Positions 27,241 through 35,857 of a DNA stretch of 64,000 nt are shown here, piece by piece (the stretch's first letter is position 1; each line of letters starts with the position of its first letter). The notes beneath the pieces were generated by a model. The model was not told where the DNA came from. It saw only the letters and a list, made by a program, of their open reading frames with translations, and ran no database searches. The stretch covers positions 2,302,581 to 2,366,580 of the forward strand of contig NZ_KE340297.1 in assembly GCF_000413315.1 (NCBI RefSeq), written 5' to 3'. Made by a program: the position numbers and the translations under genes. The DNA comes from Propionibacterium sp. oral taxon 192 str. F0372 (GTDB lineage: Bacteria > Actinomycetota > Actinomycetes > Propionibacteriales > Propionibacteriaceae).

Positions 27241-27254
27241 CGAACAGATGTTCG
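27241..27254. promoter_or_regulatory. SOS (LexA) box 1 in the lexA divergent region
   Basis: CGAACAGATGTTCG fits the actinobacterial consensus CGAAC-N4-GTTCG exactly. It lies 38 bases upstream of the small membrane-protein start. Confidence 0.9.
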
Positions 27255-27270
27255 TCGAACTTTTGTTCGA
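27255..27270. promoter_or_regulatory. SOS (LexA) box 2, abutting box 1
   Basis: TCGAACTTTTGTTCGA is a perfect 16-base palindrome of the SOS type, directly adjoining box 1 with no gap. Two LexA dimers could bind side by side. Confidence 0.9.
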
Positions 27271-27379
27271 TCAATACCCTAATCGCTCAACACGGATCGT
27301 TCAAGTGTTCGATTGCGGGTTTTGGGCGTCGCCGATCCCAATCACCAGGCATCGGCAGTTCCCACAAGACCGGACATTC

Positions 27380-27395
27380 TCGAACATGTGTTTGA
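27380..27395. promoter_or_regulatory. SOS (LexA) box 3 on the lexA promoter
   Basis: TCGAACATGTGTTTGA differs from the SOS palindrome at one base. It overlaps a -35 element TTGATT (27392-27397), which is 17 bases from a -10 TAGCGT (27415-27420). The lexA ATG follows 6 bases later, so the mRNA is probably leaderless and autoregulated. Confidence 0.85.
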
Positions 27396-27426
27396 TTCAG
27401 TTGCGACATTCCCCTAGCGTGATTCC

Positions 27427-28215
27427 ATGGTCACCGTTCGGCGCATCACAGCACAGAACTCCAGAGGAGCTGATCGTCCCAGTCGGGTAGGCATCGCGAA
27501 CCACGTTACCGATGCGTCATCCGACTTTCCTTCGGCCCAGGTCACCGGACTGCCGGACAGCCCAAGCGATACCGATGGCCTGAGTCCGCGTCAGCGTCGC
27601 ATCCTCAAGGTACTGCGAGAGACCGTCGCGACACGTGGTTATCCGCCCTCCATCCGGGAACTGGGCGAGGCTGTAGGACTGGCCTCACCTTCCTCGGTTT
27701 CCCACCAGTTGAAGGTGCTGGAGGCCAAAGGTTTCCTACGCCGCGATCCGAACCGTCCCCGTGCCTTGGAGGTCATCCACCCTGTCGACCCTGCGGTTAG
27801 CCAGGCTACTGATCCCACAGGGGTCGGCGACGAGTTCCCGGCCGCGATCCATGTACCAGTGCTTGGGCGCATCGCTGCAGGGACGCCGATCCTCGCTGAA
27901 GAACAGATCGAACAAGTGCTGCCGTTACCCAAACAGCTCGTCGGCCCCGGACAGTTGTTTTCCTTAGAAGTACACGGCGATTCGATGGTCGATGCCGCGA
28001 TCTGTGACGGCGACTACGTAGTTGTTCGCCAGCAATCCACTGCGGACAACGGGGAAATCGTCGCCGCGATGATCGACGGGGAAGCCACGGTCAAGACCCT
28101 GCACCGCACCCCGGGGCAAGTGTGGCTGATGCCGCACAATCCCGCATACCGGCCGATCGACGGGAATGCGGCGACCATTCTCGGCAAGGTCGTCGCCGTT
28201 TTGCGCAGCCTTTGA
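27427..28215 (+). CDS. lexA: SOS repressor LexA
   Basis: A 262-residue LexA. A non-conserved N-terminal stretch of about 50 residues precedes the winged helix-turn-helix ([14 protein letters not shown], then [25 protein letters not shown]). The self-cleavage bond is Ala151-Gly152 (RIAAGTP), the catalytic Ser is in GDSM (residue 186) and the Lys in ATVKTL (residue 223). It represses SOS genes and cleaves itself when stimulated by RecA filaments. The ATG at 27427 is favoured, despite the long N-terminus, because a well-formed promoter ends 6 bases before it. It is convergent with the DinG-like gene; the two stop codons are adjacent. Confidence 0.93.
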   Translation: MVTVRRITAQNSRGADRPSRVGIANHVTDASSDFPSAQVTGLPDSPSDTDGLSPRQRRILKVLRETVATRGYPPSIRELGEAVGLASPSSVSHQLKVLEAKGFLRRDPNRPRALEVIHPVDPAVSQATDPTGVGDEFPAAIHVPVLGRIAAGTPILAEEQIEQVLPLPKQLVGPGQLFSLEVHGDSMVDAAICDGDYVVVRQQSTADNGEIVAAMIDGEATVKTLHRTPGQVWLMPHNPAYRPIDGNAATILGKVVAVLRSL

Positions 28216-30234
28216 TCAGGACCCACCACGCAGCCGCTGCAACGCCCGGATTGCCACTTCATGGTTCGTCGTTGTCCAGAACGGTGGTAGTGAGGACAAC
28301 AGGAAACCGCCGTAACGTGCGGTAACCAGCCGTGGATCCAAAATCGCAACGACACCACGGTCCGTATCGCGACGGATCAACCGCCCCGCCCCCTGAGCGA
28401 GTAACAGAGCCGCCTGAGTGGCCGCCACCTGCATGAACCCGTTGCCTCCCGCCCGGGCGACGGCCTGCTGACGGGCCTGCATCAACGGATCGTCGGGGCG
28501 CGGGAAGGGGATCTTGTCGATGACCACCAGCTGACAGGTGTCGCCAGGGACATCAACCCCCTGCCACAGACTCATCGTGCCGACCAGCACCGAGCTCTCA
28601 TCCTCAACGAAATGCCTAGTCAACTCTGCGAGGTGATCCTGTCCCTGGCACATCACCTCAAGAGTGGGGAAAGCTGTCCGTAGATATTCCGCTGCAACCT
28701 CGGCCGAACGCTGGGATGCGAACAATCCCAAGGTGCGGCCTCCTGCAGCCCATACGAGTCCGGCGAGTTGCTCTAGGGCATCGGCTGATATTCCCTCAGG
28801 TCTCGGATTGCCCAGCCCCGCCGCCACATAGAGGATTCCCTGCCGGGCATAGTCGAAGGGAGATCCAACGTCGAGACCCCGCCAGGAACTCTCGTCGACC
28901 ACCTCATCATCCAAGGCGATCCGGTCATTTTTACACAACCCGACCGACCCAGCAATTGCGTCGAATCTTCCGCCCAGGGTCAGGGTCGCTGAGGTGAGGA
29001 TGGTGGTGTGCTGGGACAACACCGCTTGGTTCATTAATCCTGCCACCGACAGCGGGGCGACGCTGAGCCCATCACCGAGACGCTCCGACCTGGTGGTCCA
29101 GACCACATCCAACTCGCTGAGCTTCGCCATCCGTTCGCTGGTCTCGAAGAGGTCCTTCATTACCCCGGCCACCAGACCCCGTCCCGGATCATCCGGCTGA
29201 TCCTTGTCTAAGGAAGCTGACACCTGGGAGACGGCCCTGCGACTGGCCTCACGCAAACGTTCAAGCACCCCGCCCAGTGCTTCCTCCGGGGCCTCCACAC
29301 GTCCCGGATCGCGAGCGGCCAAGGCACCCCGGAGTTCATCGGCGAGACCAAGCAGATCCACACCAAGGTCATCATCCAGCCACGGCAGACATCGTTGGGT
29401 GGTACGTTCGACAAGTCCAGGATTCAGTTCCGCGGTCGCGGCATTAGTGACCCGGGCGACGAGCTCGTGGGCCTCGTCGATGATGACCGCATCGTGTTCG
29501 GGCAGGATACTGCTGTTCGTCATGGCTTCGATGGCCAGCAGGGCGTGGTTCGTCACCACCAGATCTGCCCGCCGGGCCCGCGCCCTGGCCTCCTCCACAA
29601 AACATTCTGCGCCATAAGGGCATTTACTTGCGCCGATACACTCCCGGCTGGACACCGAGACCTGCGCCCAAGCCCGCGCCGAATGGGATGGCGCGTCGTC
29701 GCGATCCCCCAGTTCTGCGGATCCGGCCTGAAGCTCCGCCCACTCCCGAAGAGTGAGCACCTCCGCGCCCAGCACCGAGGCGTCGTCGCTGCCTGCCGCA
29801 CGGGTGGCATCAAGGAGATCCGTCCCACCCAGCAACGAGTCCTGGGTAGCACCAGGTTGGTCACGCACCTTGAGCAGGCACACATGGTTGGATCTTCCCT
29901 TGAGGATCTCGGTGCGCGGGGTACGACCCACGACAGCGGCCACCGCCCGGGCAGCCACCGGGATGTCCTTGTGGACGAGCTGATTCTGCAGGGCCAGTGT
30001 CGCCGTCGCCACGACCACGGTCCGGTCATGAAGTACCGTCCAGCTCAGCGCCGGGACGAGATACCCCAAGGATTTGCCGGTACCGGTACCAGCCTGGATG
30101 AGCAGATGACCACCGTCATCAAGGGATTTGCTGATGGCATGCGCCATCTGCTGCTGACCGATGCGGGATGTGCCTGCGACTCCGCGAACGGCCTCGGCTA
30201 AGACGTCGTCGAGTTGCGGATCACTCACTCGCAT
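28216..30234 (-). CDS. dinG: DinG/XPD-type ATP-dependent DNA helicase
   Basis: A 672-residue superfamily 2 helicase of the iron-sulfur XPD class. Walker A AGTGTGKS lies near residue 46; the Fe-S cluster Cys residues are visible (HVCLLK, then CIGASKCPYGAEC); the DEAH-box is IIDEAHEL; C-terminal motifs include GTMSLWQGVDVPG and QGAGRLIRRDTDRG. DinG unwinds 5'-3' and resolves R-loops and G-quadruplexes. The ATG at 30234 (MRVSDPQ) overlaps the end of hflX by 14 bases; a GTG two codons later is an alternative. No SOS box is seen directly upstream, so induction by damage would need readthrough. Its stop abuts the lexA stop. Confidence 0.9.
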   Translation of the reverse strand: MRVSDPQLDDVLAEAVRGVAGTSRIGQQQMAHAISKSLDDGGHLLIQAGTGTGKSLGYLVPALSWTVLHDRTVVVATATLALQNQLVHKDIPVAARAVAAVVGRTPRTEILKGRSNHVCLLKVRDQPGATQDSLLGGTDLLDATRAAGSDDASVLGAEVLTLREWAELQAGSAELGDRDDAPSHSARAWAQVSVSSRECIGASKCPYGAECFVEEARARARRADLVVTNHALLAIEAMTNSSILPEHDAVIIDEAHELVARVTNAATAELNPGLVERTTQRCLPWLDDDLGVDLLGLADELRGALAARDPGRVEAPEEALGGVLERLREASRRAVSQVSASLDKDQPDDPGRGLVAGVMKDLFETSERMAKLSELDVVWTTRSERLGDGLSVAPLSVAGLMNQAVLSQHTTILTSATLTLGGRFDAIAGSVGLCKNDRIALDDEVVDESSWRGLDVGSPFDYARQGILYVAAGLGNPRPEGISADALEQLAGLVWAAGGRTLGLFASQRSAEVAAEYLRTAFPTLEVMCQGQDHLAELTRHFVEDESSVLVGTMSLWQGVDVPGDTCQLVVIDKIPFPRPDDPLMQARQQAVARAGGNGFMQVAATQAALLLAQGAGRLIRRDTDRGVVAILDPRLVTARYGGFLLSSLPPFWTTTNHEVAIRALQRLRGGS

Positions 30235-31609
30235 TCTCCAGGGCACTGGCCAGGTCCGGATACACCCAGGCATGGATGTAGGTTCCATTCTCCCGGTGCT
30301 CCACGAGGATCAACTCGCCTTCCTTGTGCACCCGGTTAATCAACTCGCCGTGGGTCCAAGGAATGACGAATTCCACCTCGACGCCGGGCACCGGTAGGCC
30401 GGATTCCACGGCCCGGCGCACCGCGTCGATTCCCTCCCCAGTCCGGGCTGAGCAAAACACCGCATCGGGATTATGGGATGCGAGGATCATTAGGGTATCG
30501 GGATTGGCGGCATCGATCTTGTTGATCACAAGTTGTTCCGGGCGATTCCGGGCACCAATCTCGCCCAAAACCCGGTGGACCGCCTCGATCTGTCCTAGCG
30601 GGTCCGGATCGGAGCCATCCACCACGTGCACCAACAGGTCAGCATCAAGGGTTTCCTCTAATGTGGAACGGAAGGCCTCGACCAAGTCGGTGGGCAGGTG
30701 CCGGACAAATCCGACGGTATCGGTGAGCGTAAACACCCGGCCCGTGGCGGTTGTCGAGCGGCGGGTGGTCGGATCCAAGGTGGCAAACAACGCGTCTTCG
30801 ACAAGAACCCCGGCGCCGGTGAGCCGGTTGAGCAGGGAAGACTTGCCGGCGTTGGTATAGCCGATGATGGCCACTGATGCCATCTTGCGGCGCAACCTGT
30901 CAGACCGCTTGATCGCCCTGGTCGAATCCATATCGCGCAGCCGTGATCGCAACACCGAGATGCGATGGCTGATCCGGCGGCGATCCGCTTCAATCTTGGT
31001 CTCACCCGGGCCCCTACCGCCGATACCAACGCCACCGGAGGCACGGCCACCCACCTGACGTGACAGATTGCCGCCCCAGCCACGCAGCCGCTGCTTGAGA
31101 TAGTTAAGCTGCGCCAGCTCCACTTGGGTACGGCCTTCCACCGATTTCGCGTGCTGGGCGAAGATATCGAGAATCAGCGCGGTCCGATCTATGACCTTGA
31201 CGCCCAGCCGGTCCTCAAGAGTGCGCAGCTGAGCCGGGGAAAGCTCCCCGTCGCAGATGACAGTATCGGCCCCGTGTACTCGTATCTCATCGGCGATCTC
31301 CGCCACCTTCCCAGATCCGACATAGGTGGCTGGATCGGGGTACTGGCGTCGCTGCACCAAACCCGCCAGTACCTGGGAACCCGCGGTCTCGGCGAGGGCC
31401 TTCAACTCAAACATCGCATTGTCTGCATCGGCCTGGGAACCTACGGTCCACACAGAGACGAGCACCACTCGCTCCAAGCGCAAACGTCGGTACTCAACCT
31501 CGGAAACATCCTCCAGTTCGGTGGACATTCCCTGGACGCGACGCAGGGACCTCCGGTCGGCCAAATCAAGTTCTCCGATGTCGGCCGACTCATCGGTCTT
31601 CCGGCTCAT
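30221..31609 (-). CDS. hflX: Ribosome-associated GTPase HflX
   Basis: A 462-residue GTPase that splits stalled or hibernating ribosomes. The N-terminal HflX domain contains YVGSGKVAEI and DRTALILDIFAQHAKSVEGRTQVELAQLNYLKQRLRG. The linker has the glycine-rich GGVGIGGRGPGETKIEADRR motif, and the G domain has GYTNAGKSSLLN (G1), DTVGFVRHLP (G3) and NKID (G4). The ATG overlaps the dapF stop (ATGA). It is part of a minus-strand series miaB-miaA-dapF-hflX-dinG. Confidence 0.94.
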   Translation of the reverse strand: MSRKTDESADIGELDLADRRSLRRVQGMSTELEDVSEVEYRRLRLERVVLVSVWTVGSQADADNAMFELKALAETAGSQVLAGLVQRRQYPDPATYVGSGKVAEIADEIRVHGADTVICDGELSPAQLRTLEDRLGVKVIDRTALILDIFAQHAKSVEGRTQVELAQLNYLKQRLRGWGGNLSRQVGGRASGGVGIGGRGPGETKIEADRRRISHRISVLRSRLRDMDSTRAIKRSDRLRRKMASVAIIGYTNAGKSSLLNRLTGAGVLVEDALFATLDPTTRRSTTATGRVFTLTDTVGFVRHLPTDLVEAFRSTLEETLDADLLVHVVDGSDPDPLGQIEAVHRVLGEIGARNRPEQLVINKIDAANPDTLMILASHNPDAVFCSARTGEGIDAVRRAVESGLPVPGVEVEFVIPWTHGELINRVHKEGELILVEHRENGTYIHAWVYPDLASALENASE

Positions 31610-32439
31610 CGCGCCCCCTGCTCGGGAACCTGCACGGTGCCATGGGCGACGACAACGGCCGGTCCGCTCAGCCAGATCTCCTCTCCCAGGGAGACACTGA
31701 GACTCCCACCTGGCACACTAACCCGTATTTCATCTGGTGATTCGAAGGTGCTGCGGGCGTGGGCGACAGCGGTGGCGACGACCCCGGTACCGCATGACAT
31801 AGTCTCCCCGACCCCGCGCTCGAAGACCCTCATGTGGAGTCCTTGCGGGGTAACGACAGCGAATTCCACGTTGACTCCCGCCGGAAAAATAACCGGATCG
31901 AAGCCGGGTGCTTGCTCCAAGTTGAGTTGACGCAACTGATTCAAGGTATCAAGAAAGACGACAGCGTGAGGGTTGCCGACGTCCACAACGGTCGCTGACC
32001 ACTGCCTACCGTCGTGGGTGACCCAGGTCGGTTCCTCATGAAGGGTCACCGCCCCCATGGAAATCCGCACCACTCCGTCGGGCAGCACCTGTCCGGTGCG
32101 GACCCCTGCCCTGGTGGCAACCGGAACCGGAACACCGGTGGTGATGAGACCCTGCTCGTCGAGGTGGCGGACGAAGACCCTCAACCCGTTGCCGCACATC
32201 TCAGCAATGGACCCATCGGCATTGCGGTAATCCATGAACCATAGATCCGGATCACCCTGCCATTCGGGAACCAGCCCGGCACGAACCGCCCGCAGCAGCC
32301 CGTCGCCCCCGATACCGCCACGGCGATCGCACAGCCAAGCGACGGTGGGGACATCAAGCCTGATCAAGTCGTCGTAATCGGTGAGAATCACGAAATCATT
32401 GTGGGTGCCGTGGCCCTTGGCGAAGTTGAGAGTCTGCAC
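31606..32439 (-). CDS. dapF: Diaminopimelate epimerase
   Basis: About 277 residues. It interconverts LL- and meso-diaminopimelate for lysine and peptidoglycan. The two active-site Cys motifs are intact: MCGNGLRVF in the N-terminal half and MSCGTGVVATA in the C-terminal half. FAKGHGTHNDFV near the start is typical of the family. I chose the GTG at 32439 (VQTLNFAKG), which gives the usual family length; a GTG at 32469 would add 10 residues, and neither has a clear ribosome-binding site. The stop overlaps the hflX start; miaA ends about 115 bases upstream. Confidence 0.92.
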   Translation of the reverse strand: MQTLNFAKGHGTHNDFVILTDYDDLIRLDVPTVAWLCDRRGGIGGDGLLRAVRAGLVPEWQGDPDLWFMDYRNADGSIAEMCGNGLRVFVRHLDEQGLITTGVPVPVATRAGVRTGQVLPDGVVRISMGAVTLHEEPTWVTHDGRQWSATVVDVGNPHAVVFLDTLNQLRQLNLEQAPGFDPVIFPAGVNVEFAVVTPQGLHMRVFERGVGETMSCGTGVVATAVAHARSTFESPDEIRVSVPGGSLSVSLGEEIWLSGPAVVVAHGTVQVPEQGAR

Positions 32440-32554
32440 TCCGTAATTGTCCCACCGGTGGTCAACCACGGCGAAGTCGCACCGCCACAACCGGGTTCCT
32501 TCATAGCACCCGGGTACCGTGCAATGATCCGACTGGCTTGTCTCCTGATCCGGG

Positions 32555-33475
32555 TCACAGGTCGGCGATGAAACCCGCGTTGTTCTCGTCATCAGCCGAC
32601 AGCCATGTGATCCGGTGATCGCGTTTGAACCAACCAAGTTGTTTGCGCGCGAGACGCCGGGTCCCGTCTGCAGTCAAGGTACGCGCCACTTCTTGGTCAT
32701 ACTCCCCCGCCAAGTGGCCCAGCACCTGGTGATAGCCCAATCCTCTGGAGGCCGTGAGACCTTGCCGAAGACCTTTGTCAACGAGGCCCCGCACCTCAGC
32801 AACCAGCCCTTGGCGCCACATAGCCCCAACCCGGGCATCGATTCTCCGGTCCATCTCCGCACGTTCCAAACGCAGTCCGAATTGGTGCACGTGCGCCAAG
32901 GCATATCGAGGCTGTGGGAGCCGGGGTTGGAAGGTTCCGGTGAGTTCGATGACCTCCAAGGCCCTGACTACCCTGCGTGCGTTGCCAGGTAGGATCGCGT
33001 CGGCCGCATCGGGGTTGATCTCGCGGAGTCTGGCATGCAGGGCCACCGACCCGATCCTGTCGCATTCTTCCTGCCAACGCTGACGCACCACCGGTTCGGT
33101 TCCGGGAAAGTCGAAGTCGTCGATGATGGCCCTGATGTACAGACTCGACCCGCCTACCAGAATGGGCACCACCTGCCGGGAACGCAGAGCGTCGATGATC
33201 TGGCGCGCCATTGCCTGGAAGTCGGCCACGGTGGCGGTCTGGGTGACCTCCATGATGTCCACTAGGTGATGCGGTATCTCCTGCAGTTCGGCACGGCTTG
33301 GTTTGGCAGTGCCGATGTCCATTCCCCGGTAAACCAGCATGGAATCTGCGTTGACGATCTCGGCCTTGCACCCGTCGGCAATCAATCGTCGAGCGACCTC
33401 GATGGCTAAGGAGGATTTGCCGCTGGCGGTCGGGCCGACGATCACCAGCAGAGGAAGGGATTCGGCCTCAACCAC
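32555..33475 (-). CDS. miaA: tRNA dimethylallyltransferase MiaA
   Basis: About 306 residues. It adds a dimethylallyl group to A37 of tRNAs reading U-starting codons, the substrate for MiaB encoded next to it. The P-loop GPTASGKSSLA, the DSMLVYRGMDIGTAKP motif, HHLVDI and the GGSSLYIRA segment are all present. I chose the GTG at 33475, which begins 1 base after the miaB stop and is preceded by GGAGAAG; starts further upstream (33529, 33595) would add non-conserved residues that overlap miaB. Confidence 0.93.
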   Translation of the reverse strand: MVEAESLPLLVIVGPTASGKSSLAIEVARRLIADGCKAEIVNADSMLVYRGMDIGTAKPSRAELQEIPHHLVDIMEVTQTATVADFQAMARQIIDALRSRQVVPILVGGSSLYIRAIIDDFDFPGTEPVVRQRWQEECDRIGSVALHARLREINPDAADAILPGNARRVVRALEVIELTGTFQPRLPQPRYALAHVHQFGLRLERAEMDRRIDARVGAMWRQGLVAEVRGLVDKGLRQGLTASRGLGYHQVLGHLAGEYDQEVARTLTADGTRRLARKQLGWFKRDHRITWLSADDENNAGFIADL

Positions 33476-33476
33476 C

Positions 33477-34961
33477 TCAGCTTCTCCCGAGGCTCGGTAT
33501 CCCCAAGGCGACGCCGCGAGGACGTTCACCTGGTTGATTTGCGGCCTCCCAGGCGTCTCCTCCGCGGGTTCTGCGCAGGTCGGTGATCGGGGCATCGGCC
33601 ACCAGATGGTGCGGAGCAGCCCGGGTGATCACCGTCCGTGCGATATCTCCTGGCCGGGGGCATGCGGCGGGGTCCTCGGGTGCAGCCACGTGCACGAGTC
33701 TGTTGTCCCGGCTGCGACCGGTGATCCGTTCGGTGGCAGCATCCTTGCGTCCCTCACCAATGGCAAACAGTACTTCGACAGGGGTACCGACGAGGGCCTT
33801 GTTCTCCTGCCAGGCGATATCGTCGACCAACTCGACCAAACGCTGGTAGCGCTCGGCGACGACCGGTGCGGGCACCTGATCGGGCATGGTCGCAGCCGGA
33901 GTACCAGGGCGGATGGAGTACTGAAAGGTATAGGCGGCGGAGAACCGCGCGGCCTCGACCACCTCCATTGTTGCTCGGAAGTCATCCTCCGTCTCACCCG
34001 GGAAACCAACGATGATGTCGGTGGTAATCGCGGCATCCGGCATGGCTGCACGTACCTGGTCGAGAATGCCCAGGAACCTGTCGCGCCGGTAGGAGCGGCG
34101 CATGGCCCGCAGCACGGCATCCGAACCCGACTGCAACGGCATGTGCAGGCAGTGCATCACATTGGGGGTCTCGGCCATGGCCTTGATGACGTCGTCGGTG
34201 AAGGACGCCGGGTGTGGTGAGGTGAATCGGACACGTTCCAAGCCCGCGATCTCCCCGCAGGCCTGCAGCAATTTCGCGAAGGCTCCACGGTCACCAAATT
34301 CCACCCCGTAGGTGTTGACGTTTTGCCCCAGCAAGGTGATCTCCTGGACGCCTTGGTCAACCAACATCCGAATCTCAGCAAGAATGTCGCCCGGGCGGCG
34401 ATCAGATTCCCTACCGCGAAGCGAGGGCACGATGCAGAAGGTACAGGTGTTGTTACAGCCCACTGACACCGATACCCAGGCCGCATAGGCCGAGTCACGT
34501 TTGGCCGGCAGATTGGATGGGAAGGTCTGTAAGGCCTCGACGATCTCAACCTGGGATTCCTGCTCGATGCGTGCTCGTTCCAGCAGCACCGGCAGGGAAC
34601 CAATGTTGTTGGTTCCGAAGACGACATCGACCCACGGCGCCCTGCGAGTGATCTCCTCGCGATCCTTCTGAGCCATGCATCCACCCACCGCGATCTGCAT
34701 CCCGGGATGCTCACGCTTGATCCGCGCCATGTGACCCAGATTCCCGTACAGGCGGTTGTCCGCATTCTCCCGCACAGCGCAGGTATTGAAGACGACCACG
34801 TCGGCATCCGCCAGTTCCTGGTTATTCGACGGTGCCGGGACCAGACCGGCCTGCTCCAGCAGGCCGGAGATCCGCTCGGAATCATGCGCGTTCATCTGGC
34901 ACCCGTGGGTGATCACCTGATAGGTGCGGGGCGATGCGAGGTCAGGCTGTGTGGTAATCAT
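33477..34961 (-). CDS. miaB: tRNA-2-methylthio-N6-dimethylallyladenosine synthase MiaB
   Basis: A 494-residue radical-SAM methylthiotransferase that acts on the MiaA product. The N-terminal UPF0004 domain has the three cluster Cys residues ([20 protein letters not shown]), the radical-SAM core has [16 protein letters not shown], and a C-terminal TRAM domain follows ([10 protein letters not shown] to VHVA). The last 50 residues are not conserved. The ATG at 34961 overlaps the TGA of a 35-residue frame upstream by ATGA. No good ribosome-binding site precedes miaB itself, which supports coupling. Confidence 0.95.
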   Translation of the reverse strand: MITTQPDLASPRTYQVITHGCQMNAHDSERISGLLEQAGLVPAPSNNQELADADVVVFNTCAVRENADNRLYGNLGHMARIKREHPGMQIAVGGCMAQKDREEITRRAPWVDVVFGTNNIGSLPVLLERARIEQESQVEIVEALQTFPSNLPAKRDSAYAAWVSVSVGCNNTCTFCIVPSLRGRESDRRPGDILAEIRMLVDQGVQEITLLGQNVNTYGVEFGDRGAFAKLLQACGEIAGLERVRFTSPHPASFTDDVIKAMAETPNVMHCLHMPLQSGSDAVLRAMRRSYRRDRFLGILDQVRAAMPDAAITTDIIVGFPGETEDDFRATMEVVEAARFSAAYTFQYSIRPGTPAATMPDQVPAPVVAERYQRLVELVDDIAWQENKALVGTPVEVLFAIGEGRKDAATERITGRSRDNRLVHVAAPEDPAACPRPGDIARTVITRAAPHHLVADAPITDLRRTRGGDAWEAANQPGERPRGVALGIPSLGRS

Positions 34962-35065
34962 GGCCCGACCACTGTAGTCGGACCGCTCAGCTGATGCGAA
35001 GTATGCAGCGGGTAGCGGTGGAAGGCCGTGTCCGTCTCGACGAACCAGGCAGGATCACGATCCAC
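34958..35065 (-). CDS. Putative 35-residue leader protein coupled to miaB
   Basis: A frame begins at GTG 35065 with a strong GAAGGAGG sequence 5 bases upstream, and ends at a TGA overlapping the miaB ATG (ATGA). It would encode 35 residues starting [12 protein letters not shown], with several aromatic and His residues in the middle and no membrane segment or known motif. Support is the ribosome-binding site and exact coupling geometry; the small size makes chance possible. It could be a true small protein or simply a ribosome-loading leader for miaB. Confidence 0.5.
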   Translation of the reverse strand: MDRDPAWFVETDTAFHRYPLHTSHQLSGPTTVVGP

Positions 35066-35107
35066 GAAATCCTCCTTCAATCCCGATCGAAGTGTTAAAC
35101 CACCGGT

Positions 35108-35251
35108 ATGGTATTCACCTTGCTGCCGCACATCGATGACTCTGGTTTCTGGGTCGCATCACGGTTCCTCAGGCTGGATGTGGCAGGAGATTTGCGGACT
35201 TGGGCGGTGCTGTGGGCTGGGTTCCTCGGCATAACGATCATCTTTGGCTGA
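35108..35251 (+). pseudogene. C-terminal fragment of a GntP-family gluconate permease
   Basis: A 48-codon open stretch translates to a peptide containing LPHIDDSGFWVASRFLRLD and DLRTWAVLWAGFLGI. This matches the well-known last part of GntP/GntT gluconate:H+ symporters, where a SHVNDSGFW motif is followed by a Tyr/Phe-rich helix and a TLKTWTVMET segment. The rest of the permease (about 400 residues) is absent: an in-frame TAA lies just upstream. It is therefore a remnant left by deletion, lying between miaB and recX on the opposite strand. The identification is from memory of the family. Confidence 0.6.
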
Positions 35252-35265
35252 CCGCCTGAGCATCT

Positions 35266-35301
35266 TGGTGGGTGAGGGATTCTCGTCCTTAATACCCACC
35301 A
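35266..35301 (-). terminator. Possible hairpin downstream of recX
   Basis: Arms TGGTGGGT and ACCCACCA (8 bases) are separated by 20 bases. It lies 44 bases after the recX stop on the minus strand. The long loop makes it a weak terminator candidate. Confidence 0.3.
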
Positions 35302-35344
35302 CCGCAACGATCACCCAATCCGAGTAGCGGGGAGAGCACCCGGA

Positions 35345-35857
35345 TCAGTCGTCACCATTCAGGGCACGCCGCGCGCACTCCCAGGAGATCTCCGGGGAGA
35401 AACCTCTGCGTCCGAGCACGGAGACCAGTCGTCTCAGCGCCTTATCGTGGTCCAGTTTGGCCATCGTGCTGGCTTTTGTCCGAGCAATTTGGAGGGCAGC
35501 TTGGTACTCTGCGCCGTGATCCACCACCGAGATAGCTTCATCAATGGTCTCGGGGGCAATGCCTTTTCGCCGCAGTTCCATCGCCAGCCTGCCTGCCGGA
35601 AGACCGCGGGCCCGGTGCCGTGATTCCACCCACTGTCTGGCGAATTCGAGATCGTCGACCAGGCCCAGTTCCTCCAACCGGTCCAGAACCCGCCCAGCGA
35701 TCTGCTCGTCGGCTCCCTTACGGATCAGCAAGGAAGTGAGCTCGGCACGCGAGTAGGCCCGGCGGTCCAGTGCTCGAAGCGCCATCTCACGGGTAAATAT
35801 CCAAGGATCTGCCGACTGATCAGGCCCGGTCGGCTCCGGGACTTCTCGCCGACTCAG
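35345..35857 (-). CDS. recX: RecA regulator RecX
   Basis: RecX binds the RecA filament and restrains its activity. The protein has three-helix repeats, [54 protein letters not shown] and [26 protein letters not shown]. From the first in-frame ATG (35785) it is 146 residues and lacks the residues normally preceding the first helix. The frame is open further up to a CTG at 35857 that overlaps the recA stop, preceded by GAGGAGG at 4 bases, giving 170 residues and restoring a [14 protein letters not shown] start like other RecX proteins. I give the longer form; the start is uncertain. Confidence 0.8.
   Translation of the reverse strand: MSRREVPEPTGPDQSADPWIFTREMALRALDRRAYSRAELTSLLIRKGADEQIAGRVLDRLEELGLVDDLEFARQWVESRHRARGLPAGRLAMELRRKGIAPETIDEAISVVDHGAEYQAALQIARTKASTMAKLDHDKALRRLVSVLGRRGFSPEISWECARRALNGDD

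Noticed and set aside
35095-35307. 70-codon minus-strand frame over the gntP fragment
   Set aside because: Arg/Pro/Ser-rich, no family, and it is the antisense of the permease remnant.
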